A stretch of 64,000 nucleotides of DNA from the NCBI GenBank assembly GCA_014526335.1, contig JACTAT010000059.1, positions 2,999,312-3,063,311 of the forward strand. Reading direction: 5' to 3'. Origin of the DNA: Chrysaora quinquecirrha. Taxonomy: Eukaryota; Cnidaria; Scyphozoa; Semaeostomeae; Pelagiidae. Shown here piece by piece: positions 23,525-35,475 of this stretch. How positions within the stretch are numbered: position 1 is the stretch's first letter; the number at the start of each line of letters is the position of its first letter. A program made the translations under genes and the position numbers. Under the pieces are notes generated by a model that was not told the origin of the DNA, did not search any database, and was given only the letters and a program-made list of their open reading frames with translations.

Positions 23525-26500
23525 TCACAGTCTGTGTTCCTTATAATCCGAGTTTTGTGATCTGTCAGGAGAGTAATTGGCAATGTTTCTGATATCGATT
23601 TCTGGCATTGAATTCCGGTAATTGATATCATACATGATGTTACTTCTGTGGCTCAGTAGTGGACTTGTGTAAATGCTGGGTCTGTCTCTGTGATAAAGCT
23701 ACAAGAACAAAAAAGCGATGACAAAACAACACAAAGATTAAATCCACACGAATGGTATTGTCTTACGCTTCTTGACTTCTTTGTAGCTTTGGACGTCTTC
23801 TTGAGGCTCTTGGTAACGTTCCACCGTAGTTCTAGGAAGGAAGGAGACGAATTAGCACAAAAGTGTTAGACTTATTACATTCATCGTAGTCTACGCTCCT
23901 CCACATTCCAGCACCCCGCTCCAACTCTGAGGAAACAGCTGTATTGTGTTGTAGTTGTTAGAAGCTGTTTCCGAAAGAGTGGGAGGAAGGTAATAATTCT
24001 ACAAAAGTGTTTCGTGCATTATGATCAATATTGCAGAGTCAAGAGTTACCTTTATAGTAAAATGCACACATTCGAATCTTAGATTATAATTATTAGGACA
24101 CATTAGGGATTCATAGTTATTATGCTACGTAAAGGTTCATTTTAGTTATTTTCAATAGTGTTTATTTGCTAAAATTTTTAATTTGCGTTTTTATGGATTC
24201 TTCATTGTGGGGATGCTTTCACTAAGTTCCCAAACGTTTTCGCGCAGCCTCAAAATTTTCCTTAGGTCAAGTGTAGTTTCGCGCAGGCCACCAAACGCAG
24301 GCTTGTAGAAGAGAGAGTGGTCGTTCTTTTAAAAGAATTCTTATAAAAGAAGAGCATATTAAGCAGTGCCAAGGACATCGAGTTAGTTTTTCAAGCCCTG
24401 GTTTAATTAATTTGGATATACTGGAATTATATTACGCCTGGTGCACTGTAAATCTCGCTATACGTTTCAGGTAAAATTCAATAAAACATAGGTTTATTGT
24501 GGACATTAACTATTCACTTAAGATTAAATTTAAAGGCTAGCTTTAAAGAAGTTTATTTCAGAGTTAATAACAATTTTAATAGGTTCAGTTTATGAAATAA
24601 ATCAACTTACCACTAGATGCAGAGGCATTCCATTGAAGATAAACACAGTTTTTCATACATTCATATCCAGTTTTGTATTTGTAGTTTAAAAGGATAAATG
24701 AATATATAAATGTTTCATTTGCTTTGAAGTGACATAAATTATAGATAGAAGTAATGGCTTTATACTTTTCATGAGTTATGGTATTAAGAGAAACAGTTAG
24801 CCAAAGTTGAAATGGGGTTTAATATCGATTTAAGTTAAAAAGAATACTTAGGAAAGAGTTATAAATTTGGCATTAATTTAATTTAATATAGATTAAATAA
24901 CTCGTTCATGTTTCTTACTGTTATTTTGCATTTAAATTCAACACTTTATCGTCCGGCACCGTAAAAATTTAAATTGGATTCAATGAATAGCCACCGTTAT
25001 ACAGTGTGTACTTTAAACCGGGCAATCAAAACATTGTATGACATACGCAAGATTTTTACAACGAACTGTGAATGCAAATCATTCCATCTAAAATGTTTTA
25101 CCAAAGAAATATATAATTTTATCGTTATTCATGAGCAATTTACATTTAATAGTATTTTACATGAGCCACGAGTCTTTACAGAAAGACAAGTGGAAAAAAC
25201 ACTTCAGGCTTCTAGCGGTCTTTCAGTATTGAAAGGATTGTTGTTAATTTAAGCTCCGAACCATCATATTCAAAGCTATACAATACTAATTGAATTCAAT
25301 GGTATTAAGGCAACTTACCGGCTCAGGTACAGCCGAGGCTTTCGACACACGAGAACGAGGCAATGTGCTGTAACCTCGCATCTGAGACACGTCAGCAGTA
25401 TTTGATTTTGGAGCAGATCTCCTCTTGCGAGCATCACTAGTTGTTGTTCCAGAGTTAGCAGCCTTCTGTTTCTTTTTAACTGGAGCTTGAGGCGGAACGT
25501 AATCATCATCGTTTTGGTCTTCGCCTGGTTCTTCGATTGAGTCTTCAACTGGAATCACTTCCTCGGGGGCTGATTCGGTATCAGATTCTATTTGAGCTTC
25601 AGGAATCGTTCTTTGAAAAGATGAGGTTCTGCAAAAAAATAACGATAAATTGAAAAAATTCCACTTCATCCCTTATGATGCGAAATTTCAATGGCTTTTC
25701 TCTTTCAACTTAAGAAAATTACTGGTAAATACTTAATTTAAGTGATTCACTGCTATGATCACAGTAGAAGTAAGTCTGTTATACTGGCACTGAACTGTGC
25801 AATAATTAAATATCCGTATAATGTAGAACTCTAAATAAGAGAAAGAATGCTCACTAAGTCAAGAATAAAGGGGCCAAAGATATTCGTTACACCGAGAAGT
25901 TAGTCAGATCAGGGATACTATTCTGGGATTCATATCTGAAAATGTATATGCCCTGAATATGAGCGCAAAATGAGTTTCGATGCATGCTCCTTTCAAAGTC
26001 AACCTCACCTTACATTATAGTTTTAAAAGGAAAAACAATCTAGTGAATACCTTGGAATATTAGCACCTCCGGGCAAAGTACTCGCATTTTCTTGATGATG
26101 ATATTGCTGTTCAAGTACTTTATAATCATCGTCAAAGTTATAATCAGATTGGTCGTCTTGCTCTTGAGCTGATAGTTCTTCACCATGCCATGTTATTCTT
26201 GAAGATGGGATTGCTTGTCGACCATCAATTGCATCTAAGTTTTCAGTTCTATGTAGTTCTTGCATGCTGCTGTACCTTCTTAGCGTATTGAACAAAGTGT
26301 GCTGCCCCTGAAAAACCAAAGCAAATTAATCAAACCTTCTACGCGAAACAACGTGATATAATTGTGAAGAAGGACAAGGGATAGTCTAACTCAAAAATGC
26401 GAATCGGACAAGTTAAACATTGATTGAAAACAACAACAAAGTTAGGGACATCTTCTCTTGTCAAATGAATCGTTTTGTTGACGCTTTTACTCAATGTTTT

Positions 26501-29500
26501 CTAGCGATTTGAAAATAAAGTGGAAAGGGCATTTCTAAGCATTCCGTTGCTGAAAACCATCAGTTTTTACCACTTGGTATGTTCTACCATCCAATTAAAA
26601 GGATTGATAAATACCACACAAGAAGGCTTGGTTATTTATGAATTTTCTTGCCAATGTAATGCCAGGTATTGACAAGTCGCATTTCCAAGGAAAAGAGAGC
26701 AATCACAGCGTGGTTCTAAGCAACAACTCAACCTAAAGCCTGGTTCTGCCATATGATAACACATAGTGCTTGAAAACCCAGATTTTGCAGAAAACTACAG
26801 CAAGGATTTAAATTATTAGTAAAGCACGATCTCTACTTCACTTAGGAGTTTTGGAGTTGGTTTACATCAAAACCACAAGTCAAGTTCCATGAACACAGAA
26901 TGATTTCGTTTTCTCAAAATAAAGCTATGGCTGAACTAAGAGACTTGTCACACGGGACACTGTATTTTGGTGTGTCTCCCAGGGTGGCTAAACATGCAAC
27001 TGACAAGTGAGCGACATGTCCGCCGAATGATTTGCATGTTGCAGAGACAAAAAATGTTTCTGTTGTCTCCCAGAAATATTTATGTGTCTCTCACTACAAA
27101 TGTTGTCACGTATTACAAAGTTCATGAGGTGGCTAAACATGTCTCCGAGTCTGGCCAGGCCTTAACCCTTTCCGTCTTTGTGTGTCACTTCGTCCCACCA
27201 AAGTAAAAATTGGGTGAAAAATGAAAATTGTGCGATTTTGCTGAAAATTGGTAGAAATGTGTAATTTGGGGTGCTGATTTCGAATCTGAACTTAACTTTG
27301 CAAAATTTTCAGTTTTGGAGGTTTTTGGGGTGCTGAATTAGAATCTGAACTTAATTTTGCAAAGTTTTTAGTTTTGGGGGTTCAATAGGGGCAAAATAGG
27401 TAAATGGGGGCAGAATAAAAGTTGTGCGATTTTGCTGAAATTTGGTAGATATGCGTAATTTGGGGTGCTGAATTCGAATCTGAACTTCATTTTGCAAAAT
27501 TTCAGTTTTTGGGGTTCAATAGGGGCAAATTAGGTAAATTGGGGCAGAAAAATAAAAGTCCTGCGATTTTGCTGAAATTTGGTAGAAATGCGTAATTTGG
27601 GGTGCTGAATTAGAATCTGAACTTCATTTTGCAAAATTTTCAGTTTTTGGGGTTCAATAGGGGCAAATTAGGTAAATGGGGGCAGAAAAATAAAAGTCCT
27701 GCGATTTTGCTGAAATTTGGTAGAAATGCGTAATTTGGGGTGCTGAATTAGAATCTGAACTTCATTTTGCAAAATTTTCAGTTTTGGGGGTTCAATAAGG
27801 GCAAATTAAGTAAATGGGGGCAGAAAAGTAAAAGTCCTGCGATTTTGCTGAAATTTGGTAGAAATGCGTAATTTGGGGTGCTGAATTAGAGTCTGAACTT
27901 CATTTTGCAAAATTTTCAGTTTTGGGGTGAGAGATTAATCAAACCTATTCATTGGTTGAAGCTGGGGTTCCAGTATAGTCGTTACGATCGCTTGAGTCGC
28001 TGCGATACGACTCCAGCATTCCCAACGATCCAGGATCGCCTGAGCAAAGCACATTCCTATTTGAGACACCCTGATCATTGGGATAGCTTCATTTATTTGC
28101 ACATGTTTCCGTAAGACCAATGGGATTGCTGGTTTCGTTCACAGCAGTCCAAATGATCGTAAAGATTATATGGAAACTAGCTACGTCTATTAGTTGAACA
28201 TCCATTAACATTTAAATTCGACTGCTCTGCACTATGACAAAAAAATTACAGCTAAATTACGTGATATACATGTACGCTAAAGGCCAATCCAGAAACGAAG
28301 AATCGTTACTTATCCGAAGAGAAGGACGCTAAACGAATTCCAACCAGCAACTGTTTCTCGCGCTTACTGACTCAATGCGCAATGAAATATCAGAATCGGC
28401 TTATGAAAAAAAGTAATCACTTGAAGTAAACGTTTTGTAAGCTGAATCTAATTGTGGGGGTTTCAAATTTCATTCACATCGTCTCTTTCTACTTACTGCC
28501 GCTTGCTGCCATAATCACTCTACAGATTCTTGAGATTGGCTGCTCTGCAGGTCGAATTCTGTTTGGATGTGATAATCGTTCCAGCACTGTCTTTGAGTTG
28601 TTGATGAGCAGAGGACGAGTGGGTGACCAGCACTGGAACACTTGAGACATTTATAAGATGACTTTCTCTTGCAGATACGACATCGAAGACGTCTATCTCC
28701 ACTTGTTGTTTCTGATGGTAATATCTTTCCAGCCTTGTGACTGCCTTTCCGGGGGGACATCAGCGTTGATGCCAAAGGTCTTCTGTGCCTTGTCGGCATG
28801 TTTGCAGGATAGTGCAAAACTTCAGCACGCCCATTTGTTTTGCGGTACATCGCATACCAAACACGGATTACAGCAAATCTGAACTGACTTTGTGATATTG
28901 CATCTTTAGACAGTCCTTGCGTGAGTTGATTGCTATTGCGCCAAAGAGTATGGCCATTTACCAGCACATACATTTCGCAAAGGTTGTCGAAAACTCTACT
29001 TTGTTTGCGGACACTTCTAAACTCGGTGTTGTAGTAAGACAGCTGTTGGTTGGATCTGTCTACCCACCCGTAGATTTCTCGGTATAACTGTGCAACCATT
29101 GGAACATGTATAATGGACCTTTCTCTGCCTTGGTTGACTTCAATAGTATCCCAAAATTCTCTTCCTGATTTGACTCCATTGTCAAGGAAAGTAACAGCAT
29201 TGTTGTCATTCCAGTACGTCATGGTAAGGAATTGGTGGTGTAGGGTTTTTGAATAGCCTCTAACAAATCTTTTTGCATGGCTCAGATTTTCCTTGTGACT
29301 TTGAGGAGATGTTTAGTGTTCCCTCGCGGGTGGCAATGATTCGTGTTTCCCACAGCAATCTTGCGTCCTTTAGGAGGTTGACTGTTGGAAATCCACTGTC
29401 CATTATCACTAGTCTGCCATTGCCCTTCAAGTCAGACAGCAGCTGGTCTATGATGTCGTAGTTCTTACCTTTTTGTGGATTCAAGTATGTTTTCTTTCCC

Positions 29501-32500
29501 ACTTTTACGACATGGTTGCACACAAAGTTACCGCCAAGCTGCCCTTTGTCGCTTATCTTACAAACGGTCCAGCCCATACGAACTGGTTTATCAGGATTCC
29601 GTGTCTTATATGGATTTCTTCTGCTTTTACTTCTAATTCGGCCTTCATCAATGCAAAGTTTTTGACCAACTGACCAGTATGTCTTTGCCTTGTCTCGTAA
29701 GTAAATTGCTCCGGAATAGATGTTCTGCAATGGGTGGTAACTTTCACAGTCTCGAGATGGTAGTATAGATGGTTTCACCACTCGGAAATGCTTCAACATG
29801 AGGCGAAAGACATCTAATGTCATGATCTTCTTGACTTCTTCCTGAGCCTTCAGTGGGTCATCACTCCAGGCCCATTTCATCTGTGGTAGTTTTAACAATT
29901 TTAAGTGCCATTTTATAGCGAAGAAGCCGCGAATAAACCAAATACCTTTCTCATCCCTTGATATTCTACCAATCTTCGCCAGAAACATTTGGTCGCTTTC
30001 TCCCTGCTCATTAGTTGCGTCTATGCATGTTAGAATGAATTCGTCATCCATAATGTTCTCAACAATATCATTCGGCTTCATTTCAACGTCAAATGGAATT
30101 GCGACTTGTCCATACTCAGGAATGTTTTGATTTACCGCAATGAAAGCATCGTCTGCATTTTCAATCGTTCTTTTAGACCAATGGCAGCAACCTTCTGCGT
30201 CGTCATCACTTGAAATCCCTTCAGGATCATAGTCGTCGCTAGATTCGCTATCGTATTCTTCATCAGAAGTGTCTTCATCAGAAGAAAATATATCGCTGCC
30301 ACTTCCGTCATCGTCAGAAGAACTATCGAATTCCATCTCAATATTGAATTTATAAATAAATTTAGCAAGAAGAAAGCCCGAAGGAGGTATTGCCGCTGAC
30401 GACAAAGCTTACCGCTTTCCCGCCAAAATTGCATTCACTTGTGCCCATTCCTTTATTATAATGTACTGCTATAAGAAACACAAATAGAAAGCACAAAAAA
30501 ACAAGAAAACACCTACCAAGAAGTCTGAGCCAAGTGAAAAGATTTATAACAGGGTATTCAAAATCCAAACTCCTCCAATCGGTAACGAAAACCTACTAGA
30601 ATGATAACAATGCTGTTACTTTCCTTGACAATGGAGCCAAATCAGGAAGAGAATTTTGGGATACTATTGAAGTCAACCAACTGGTCAGTTGGTCAAAAAC
30701 TTTGCATTGATGAAGGCCGAATTAGAAGTAAAAGCAGAAGAAATCCATATAAGACACGGAATCCTGATAAACCAGTTCGTATGGGCTGGACCGTTTGTAA
30801 GATAAGCGACAAAGGGCAGCTTGGCGGTAACTTTGTGTGCAACCATGTCGTAAAAGTGGGAAAGAAAACATACTTGAATCCACAAAAAGGTAAGAACTAC
30901 GACATCATAGACCAGCTGCTGTCTGACTTGAAGGGCAATGGCAGACTAGTGATAATGGACAGTGGATTTCCAACAGTCAACCTCCTAAAGGACGCAAGAT
31001 TGCTGTGGGAAACACGAATCATTGCCACCCAGCGAGGGAACACTAAACATCTCCCTCAAAGTCACAAGGAAAATCTGAGCCATGCAAAAAGATTTGTTAG
31101 AGGCTATTCAAAAACCCTACACCACCAATTCCTTACCATGACGTACTGGAATGACAACAATGCTGTTACTTTCCTTGACAATGGAGTCAAATCAGGAAGA
31201 GAATTTTGGGATACTATTGAAGTCAACCAAGGCAGAGAAAGGTCCATTATACATGTTCCAATGGTTGCACAGTTATACCGAGAAATCTACGGGTGGGTAG
31301 ACAGATCCAACCAACAGCTGTCTTACTACAACACCGAGTTTAGAAGTGTCCGCAAACAAAGTAGAGTTTTCGACAACCTTTGCGAAATGTATGTGCTGGT
31401 AAATGGCCATACTCTTTGGCGCAATAGCAATCAACTCACGCAAGGACTGTCTAAAGATGCAATATCACAAAGTCAGTTCAGATTTGCTGTAATCCGTGTT
31501 TGGTATGCGATGTACCGCAAAACAAATGGGCGTGCTGAAGTTTTGCACTATCCTGCAAACATGCCGACAAGGCACAGAAGACCTTTGGCATCAACGCTGA
31601 TGTCCCCCCGGAAAGGCAGTCACAAGGCTGGAAAGATATTACCATCAGAAACAACAAGTGGAGATAGACGTCTTCGATGTCGTATCTGCAAGAGAAAGTC
31701 ATCTTATAAATGTCTCAAGTGTTCCAGTGCTGGTCACCCACTCGTCCTCTGCTCATCAACAACTCAAAGACAGTGCTGGAACGATTATCACATCCAAACA
31801 GAATTCGACCTGCAGAGCAGCCAATCTCAAGAATCTGTAGAGTGATTATGGCAGCAAGCGGCAGTAAGTAGAAAGAGACGATGTGAATGAAATTTGAAAC
31901 CCCCACAATTAGATTCAGCTTACAAAACGTTTACTTCAAGTGATTACTTTTTTTCATAAGCCGATTCTGATATTTCATTGCGCATTGAGTCAGTAAGCGC
32001 GAGAAACAGTTGCTGGTTGGAATTCGTTTAGCGTCCTTCTCTTCGGATAAGTAACGATTCTTCGTTTCTGGATTGGCCTTTAGCGTACATGTATATCACG
32101 TAATTTAGCTGTATTTTTTTTGTCATAGTGCAGAGCAGTCGAATTTAAATGTTAATGGATGTTCAACTAATAGACGTAGCTAGTTTCCATATAATCTTTA
32201 CGATCATTTGGACTGCTGTGAACGAAACCAGCAATCCCATTGGTCTTACGGAAACATGTGCAAATAAATGAAGCTATCCCAATGATCAGGGTGTCTCAAA
32301 TAGGAATGTGCTTTGCTCAGGCGATCCTGGATCGTTGGGAATGCTGGAGTCGTATCGCAGCGACTCAAGCGATCGTAACGACTATACTGGAACCCCAGCT
32401 TCAACCAATGAATAGGTTTGATTAATCTCTCACCCCAAAACTGAAAATTTTGCAAAATGAAGTTCAGATTCTAATTCAGCACCCCAAATTACGCATTTCT

Positions 32501-35475
32501 ACCAAATTTCAGCAAAATCGCAGGACTTTTACTTTTCTGCCCCCATTTACCTAATTTGCCCCTATTGAACCCCCAAAACTGAAAATTTTGCAAGTTCAGA
32601 TTCTAATTCAGCACCCCAAATTACGCATTTCTACCAAATTTCAGCAAAATCGCAGGACTTTTACTTTTCTGCCCCCATTTACCTAATTTGCTCCTATTGA
32701 ACCCCCGAAACTGAAAATTTTGCAAAATGATGTTCAGATTCGAATTCAGCACCCCAAATTACCCATTTCTACCAAATTTCAGCAAAATCGCACACTTTTT
32801 ATTTTTCTGCCCCATTTACCTAATTTGCCCCTATTGAGCCCCCAAAACTAAAAATTTTGAAAAATTAAGTTCAGATTCGAAATCAGCACCCCAAATTACA
32901 CATTTCTACCAATTTTCAGCAAAATCGCACAATTTTCATTTTTCACCCAATTTTTACTTTGGTGGGACGAAGTGACACACAAAGACGGAAAGGGTTAAGA
33001 CCCAATTTATTGAAAAACACTGTGCATTTGAAACTACATCTGGGTATAAATTCCACAATGGAAAGTAATGAATTTTGATATTTGATTATGACACTTACAG
33101 TCACAGCTGTCTTCAGGAAGGTGTCAGTAGCAACATTTAAGCCTTGCTTTCCAACACGAAGTAATGTTGTATAACTGCTTTCTTTTGCACTTGCAATATA
33201 TTTATCAATTTCCTAAAGAAACATGATCAAAAGTTAAATCATCAAGTCTATTAAATAAAAAATTGGAATTCAAGAAAAAAAATGACTTTGTTTTTCATGT
33301 TAAACAGGTTTGGAGAAAAATCACGATACAAACTCATTTGCTAAATTTTAGCAACAAAATGTTTTGTGAAGATTGTAAACTAAATAGTTGAAATAGCTGA
33401 TACCTTTTCATGTCTTGCTAACCATGGGTGAACAAATTTACGATAAAGAATGCTGGAGCCCTGAAAAGAAATACTTGATTGTTTAAAAAAGATAGACATC
33501 ATAAGCATCAGAACAACAACTGGTGGCTTACCTGGGGGCTTACCAGTTATACCACTACTCATTTTTCATTACTTAAGATTACATAAAGAAATTCAGAACC
33601 ATCTAAAGGCAGGCCTTACTGGCAATGGCATGTGAATGCTCTTACCAGACTAGGCAAATGAAAATGCCTACTCCCAAAAGTGTGATTGCTCCCGCACCTC
33701 CACCTTGCAGGGTGAGGTTTTTTGCTTTGATGTAACAGAAACATTTGAAACTTGAGGCACTTAATCTTCATAAATCAGCTTTTTTGTTTTGGTGATCCCT
33801 TCAAAAGGGGCAATTCGCTCCTTGGAGTCTCGTACATCTTCAGCTGGAATCTCTATTGTTTTGTAGGAATCTTGCAAGAATCATTTTGCTTCTATAGGAA
33901 TGGTGTACGTTTTTTCAAGGAGTGAAATGCCCCTCGACCCTTGCCTAATAAAATACATAATCAAGACTGTGACAGTTATTGGCTAAAAATATAACTCTTA
34001 TTTACATCATACTTTAATACATAATGCTTTTTGCTTCAATCACATACCTTTGTAGCAGGTGATAAAAGCCAGATTAGGAAGACAATTTTAATTTCATAGT
34101 AAAGTGGCAGCCTAGGACAGAGAACTTCCAAATAAAAACTTGCCAATATGAAAAACATGAAATGCAAATAGTGCTTTGTTTTATGGAAAATATGTTGAAA
34201 TTATTTGTTCATAGGTAAAAGGATTTAACTTACCAGGAAATAAATAGGTCTGCAGCATTCTCTAAGGCAGTGAAAAATGCAAAAACTATCCAATACATCA
34301 TCCATTTTACCTGAAAGAAAGTATAACCAAAGAGTAAGAAAATCTCACACTAAAGCAGCCACAAAGCCAGTACTAAAAGTTGGGAATCATAAGTAGATGC
34401 ACAGGGGTTTGAGGGTGTAGCCCCCAGAAAAGTTTTTAGCAATCACACCCTTTACTTTTGCAGAAAATGGGGAAACACTCTTTTTTAGTTTTAAATGAGG
34501 TAAATGGCTGGAATACCATGACATTTTTTGTACGGACAAAGAGAAGCAAAATAATTTATTTTGGGGGGCACTGTGCCCCATCATGCCCCCTTGGCATTGT
34601 GTCTCCACTGAAGCTCCAAACCAAACTTTCTAAGTGCAGACTTCTAAACTTATTGGCTATCTGAGTGATGCATCTGCCCATGTCAGATGCCTTTTGTTCT
34701 ATCTGACATTATCAATTTTTAATCCATTTTTCAAACAAAGAGCCTTAAAAAGACAGTCACAGCTCACAGGATAAATCCATGCATAAATACTGAAGTTCTA
34801 GACAACTTTTAATATTTTTAAATAGAAAGTTTAGTCCTAAAAAATAACATTAGCAAAGATCCAAGCTTCAGTAAGGTTCAGGATTTATCATGAAAACATG
34901 GATGTGAATGTTTATTTAATTACTGTAATTAATTAGGCATCTGGCCATCTGGCATGCAGACGCAAAGTAACAGCAAATGTATAGAGCTGTGTTCTTTTTT
35001 GAAGCCGCTATAAACTCATGAAATTTCAGAACAGTAAAACTATCAAGACCTTCGAATTTAGAGCTTGTTTCGATTTCAAAAATCACAGACCAGCTTGAAA
35101 CATTTTGTGGAACAATAAAATATCTGAGTATTAAAGTCTTCTTTGAGCTGCTTATAGCGCGCTTCCTGACAACTCAGCTTTCTAAAACGTCTAAGGTTAT
35201 CTATAGGTTTCACTTCCAAGATTAGGCCTAACATTCTTTAGCTTTTTGAACTTACATATTCCCTGACATCTTTCGTTTTCACAGCTTTGTAAGAACGATA
35301 TGCTGGGTACAGCGTTCCAAAAATCAATCTGAAAAATAATAGTTAAATTATAAGAAAATAACAATGTTTAGAAGCGAGTTTCAAAAAAGGTTCGATTCGA
35401 GATGATGCGCCTAAAAAATGACAACTGGTGACGAAATACTCACATCATTAGTCTTGAAATAAGTTGAGAAATCAT
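23525..35475 (-). CDS. REEP: REEP1-4-type ER membrane-shaping protein, ~403 aa
   Basis: Exons, right to left: 35475-35444, 35328-35256, 34310-34234, 34111-34048, 33460-33404, 33212-33099, 26307-26051, 25628-25319, 23831-23767, 23687-23525. All phases agree. The start is the short exon [10 protein letters not shown]. The TB2/DP1/HVA22 core follows: [58 protein letters not shown], then [14 protein letters not shown], matching human REEP1-4 almost motif for motif. These hairpins sit in tubular ER and curve it; REEP1-4 also bind microtubules. Exon 6 gives the amphipathic [10 protein letters not shown] helix, and exon 7 opens with [18 protein letters not shown], the family's conserved post-helix block. 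The acidic then basic tail makes it about twice REEP1 length. The last exon uses the CACAG acceptor at 23688; the nearer TTGTAG would give a short alternative end. Intron 6 houses the piggyBac composite. Confidence 0.93.
27199..27925. repeat. Left subterminal tandem repeats of the piggyBac element
   Basis: The motif GGGGTGCTGAATT recurs at about 27270, 27330, 27465, 27602, 27740 and 27878, mostly every 137-138 bp. Each unit has TTTGGTAGAAATGCGTAATTTG and GGGTTCAATAGGGGCAAATTAG blocks. The right arm has the inverted array with four copies (about 32479, 32612, 32750, 32887), so copy number differs between arms. Confidence 0.85.
28515..30405 (-). pseudogene. piggyBac transposase, full-length but frameshifted
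   Basis: Two ORFs, 30405-29260 and 29222-28515, are one DDE_Tnp_1_7 transposase. The acidic Ser/Asp N-terminus ([15 protein letters not shown]) precedes the catalytic core. Candidate catalytic Asp residues lie in [19 protein letters not shown] and [11 protein letters not shown]-terminal Cys-rich zinc-binding region carries CRICKRK..KCLKC..C. Against the right arm it lacks one A (CCCGCG versus CCCAGCG, near 29331) and one C (CTCCTC versus CTCCCTC, near 29310), which breaks the frame between second and third Asp. Whether these are real mutations or assembly deletions cannot be told here. Confidence 0.9.
30601..31845 (+). pseudogene. piggyBac transposase, 5'-truncated inverted copy
   Basis: Homologous to the left-arm gene from [20 protein letters not shown] to the C-terminus and open throughout, including all three candidate catalytic Asp motifs and the Cys-rich end. 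It lacks the ~225-residue N-terminus. The first ~27 codons are read out of frame from a diverged transposase fragment (30515-30680). That fragment is related to 31090-31229 at roughly 70-95 percent over its parts, so it comes from another family member. Confidence 0.88.
32418..32960. repeat. Right subterminal tandem repeats of the piggyBac element
   Basis: Inverted counterpart of 27199-27925 with four units spaced 133, 138 and 137 bp. The outermost unit is the most diverged on both arms (AAATGTGTAATTTGGGGTGCTGATTTCGAA reading inward), as expected if the array grew after the terminus was set. Confidence 0.85.
33806..33934. mobile_element. 129-bp MITE (AGGGGCAATTC-CTCCTTG family), copy 1
   Basis: Left AGGGGCAATTCGCTCCTTGG and right CAAGGAGTGAAATGCCCCT are inverted repeats, with GTCTCGTACA inside left and GTGTACG inside right. 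Close relatives of the same length are at 59046-59172, and an end-only match (GTGTACCAAGGAGTGAATTGCCCCTC) is at 63022-63048. This copy is in REEP intron 4. Confidence 0.65.

Larger units (their letters stand above)
27166..32994. mobile_element. Inverted-dimer piggyBac element flanked by TTAA
   Basis: TTAA at 27162-27165 is followed by CCCTTTCCGTCTTTGTGTGTC. At the other end GACACACAAAGACGGAAAGGG is followed by TTAA at 32995-32998. This is the piggyBac insertion signature. The left arm (27166 to ~29679) and right arm (~30680 to 32994) are near-identical reverse complements; matching coordinates sum to about 60,360. Both ends are the transposase-3' terminus; no 5' terminus is present. The ~1-kb middle holds the only transposase N-terminus (minus strand) and a diverged transposase fragment (plus strand). 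It is wholly inside REEP intron 6. Confidence 0.9.

Noticed and set aside
24974..25252. 92-residue plus-strand ORF in a REEP intron
   Set aside because: No domain, no splice partner, AT-rich codons typical of chance, and antisense to a well-supported gene.
28454..28882. Several small plus-strand ORFs within the left piggyBac arm
   Set aside because: Exact antisense shadows of the transposase, repeated identically in the inverted arm.
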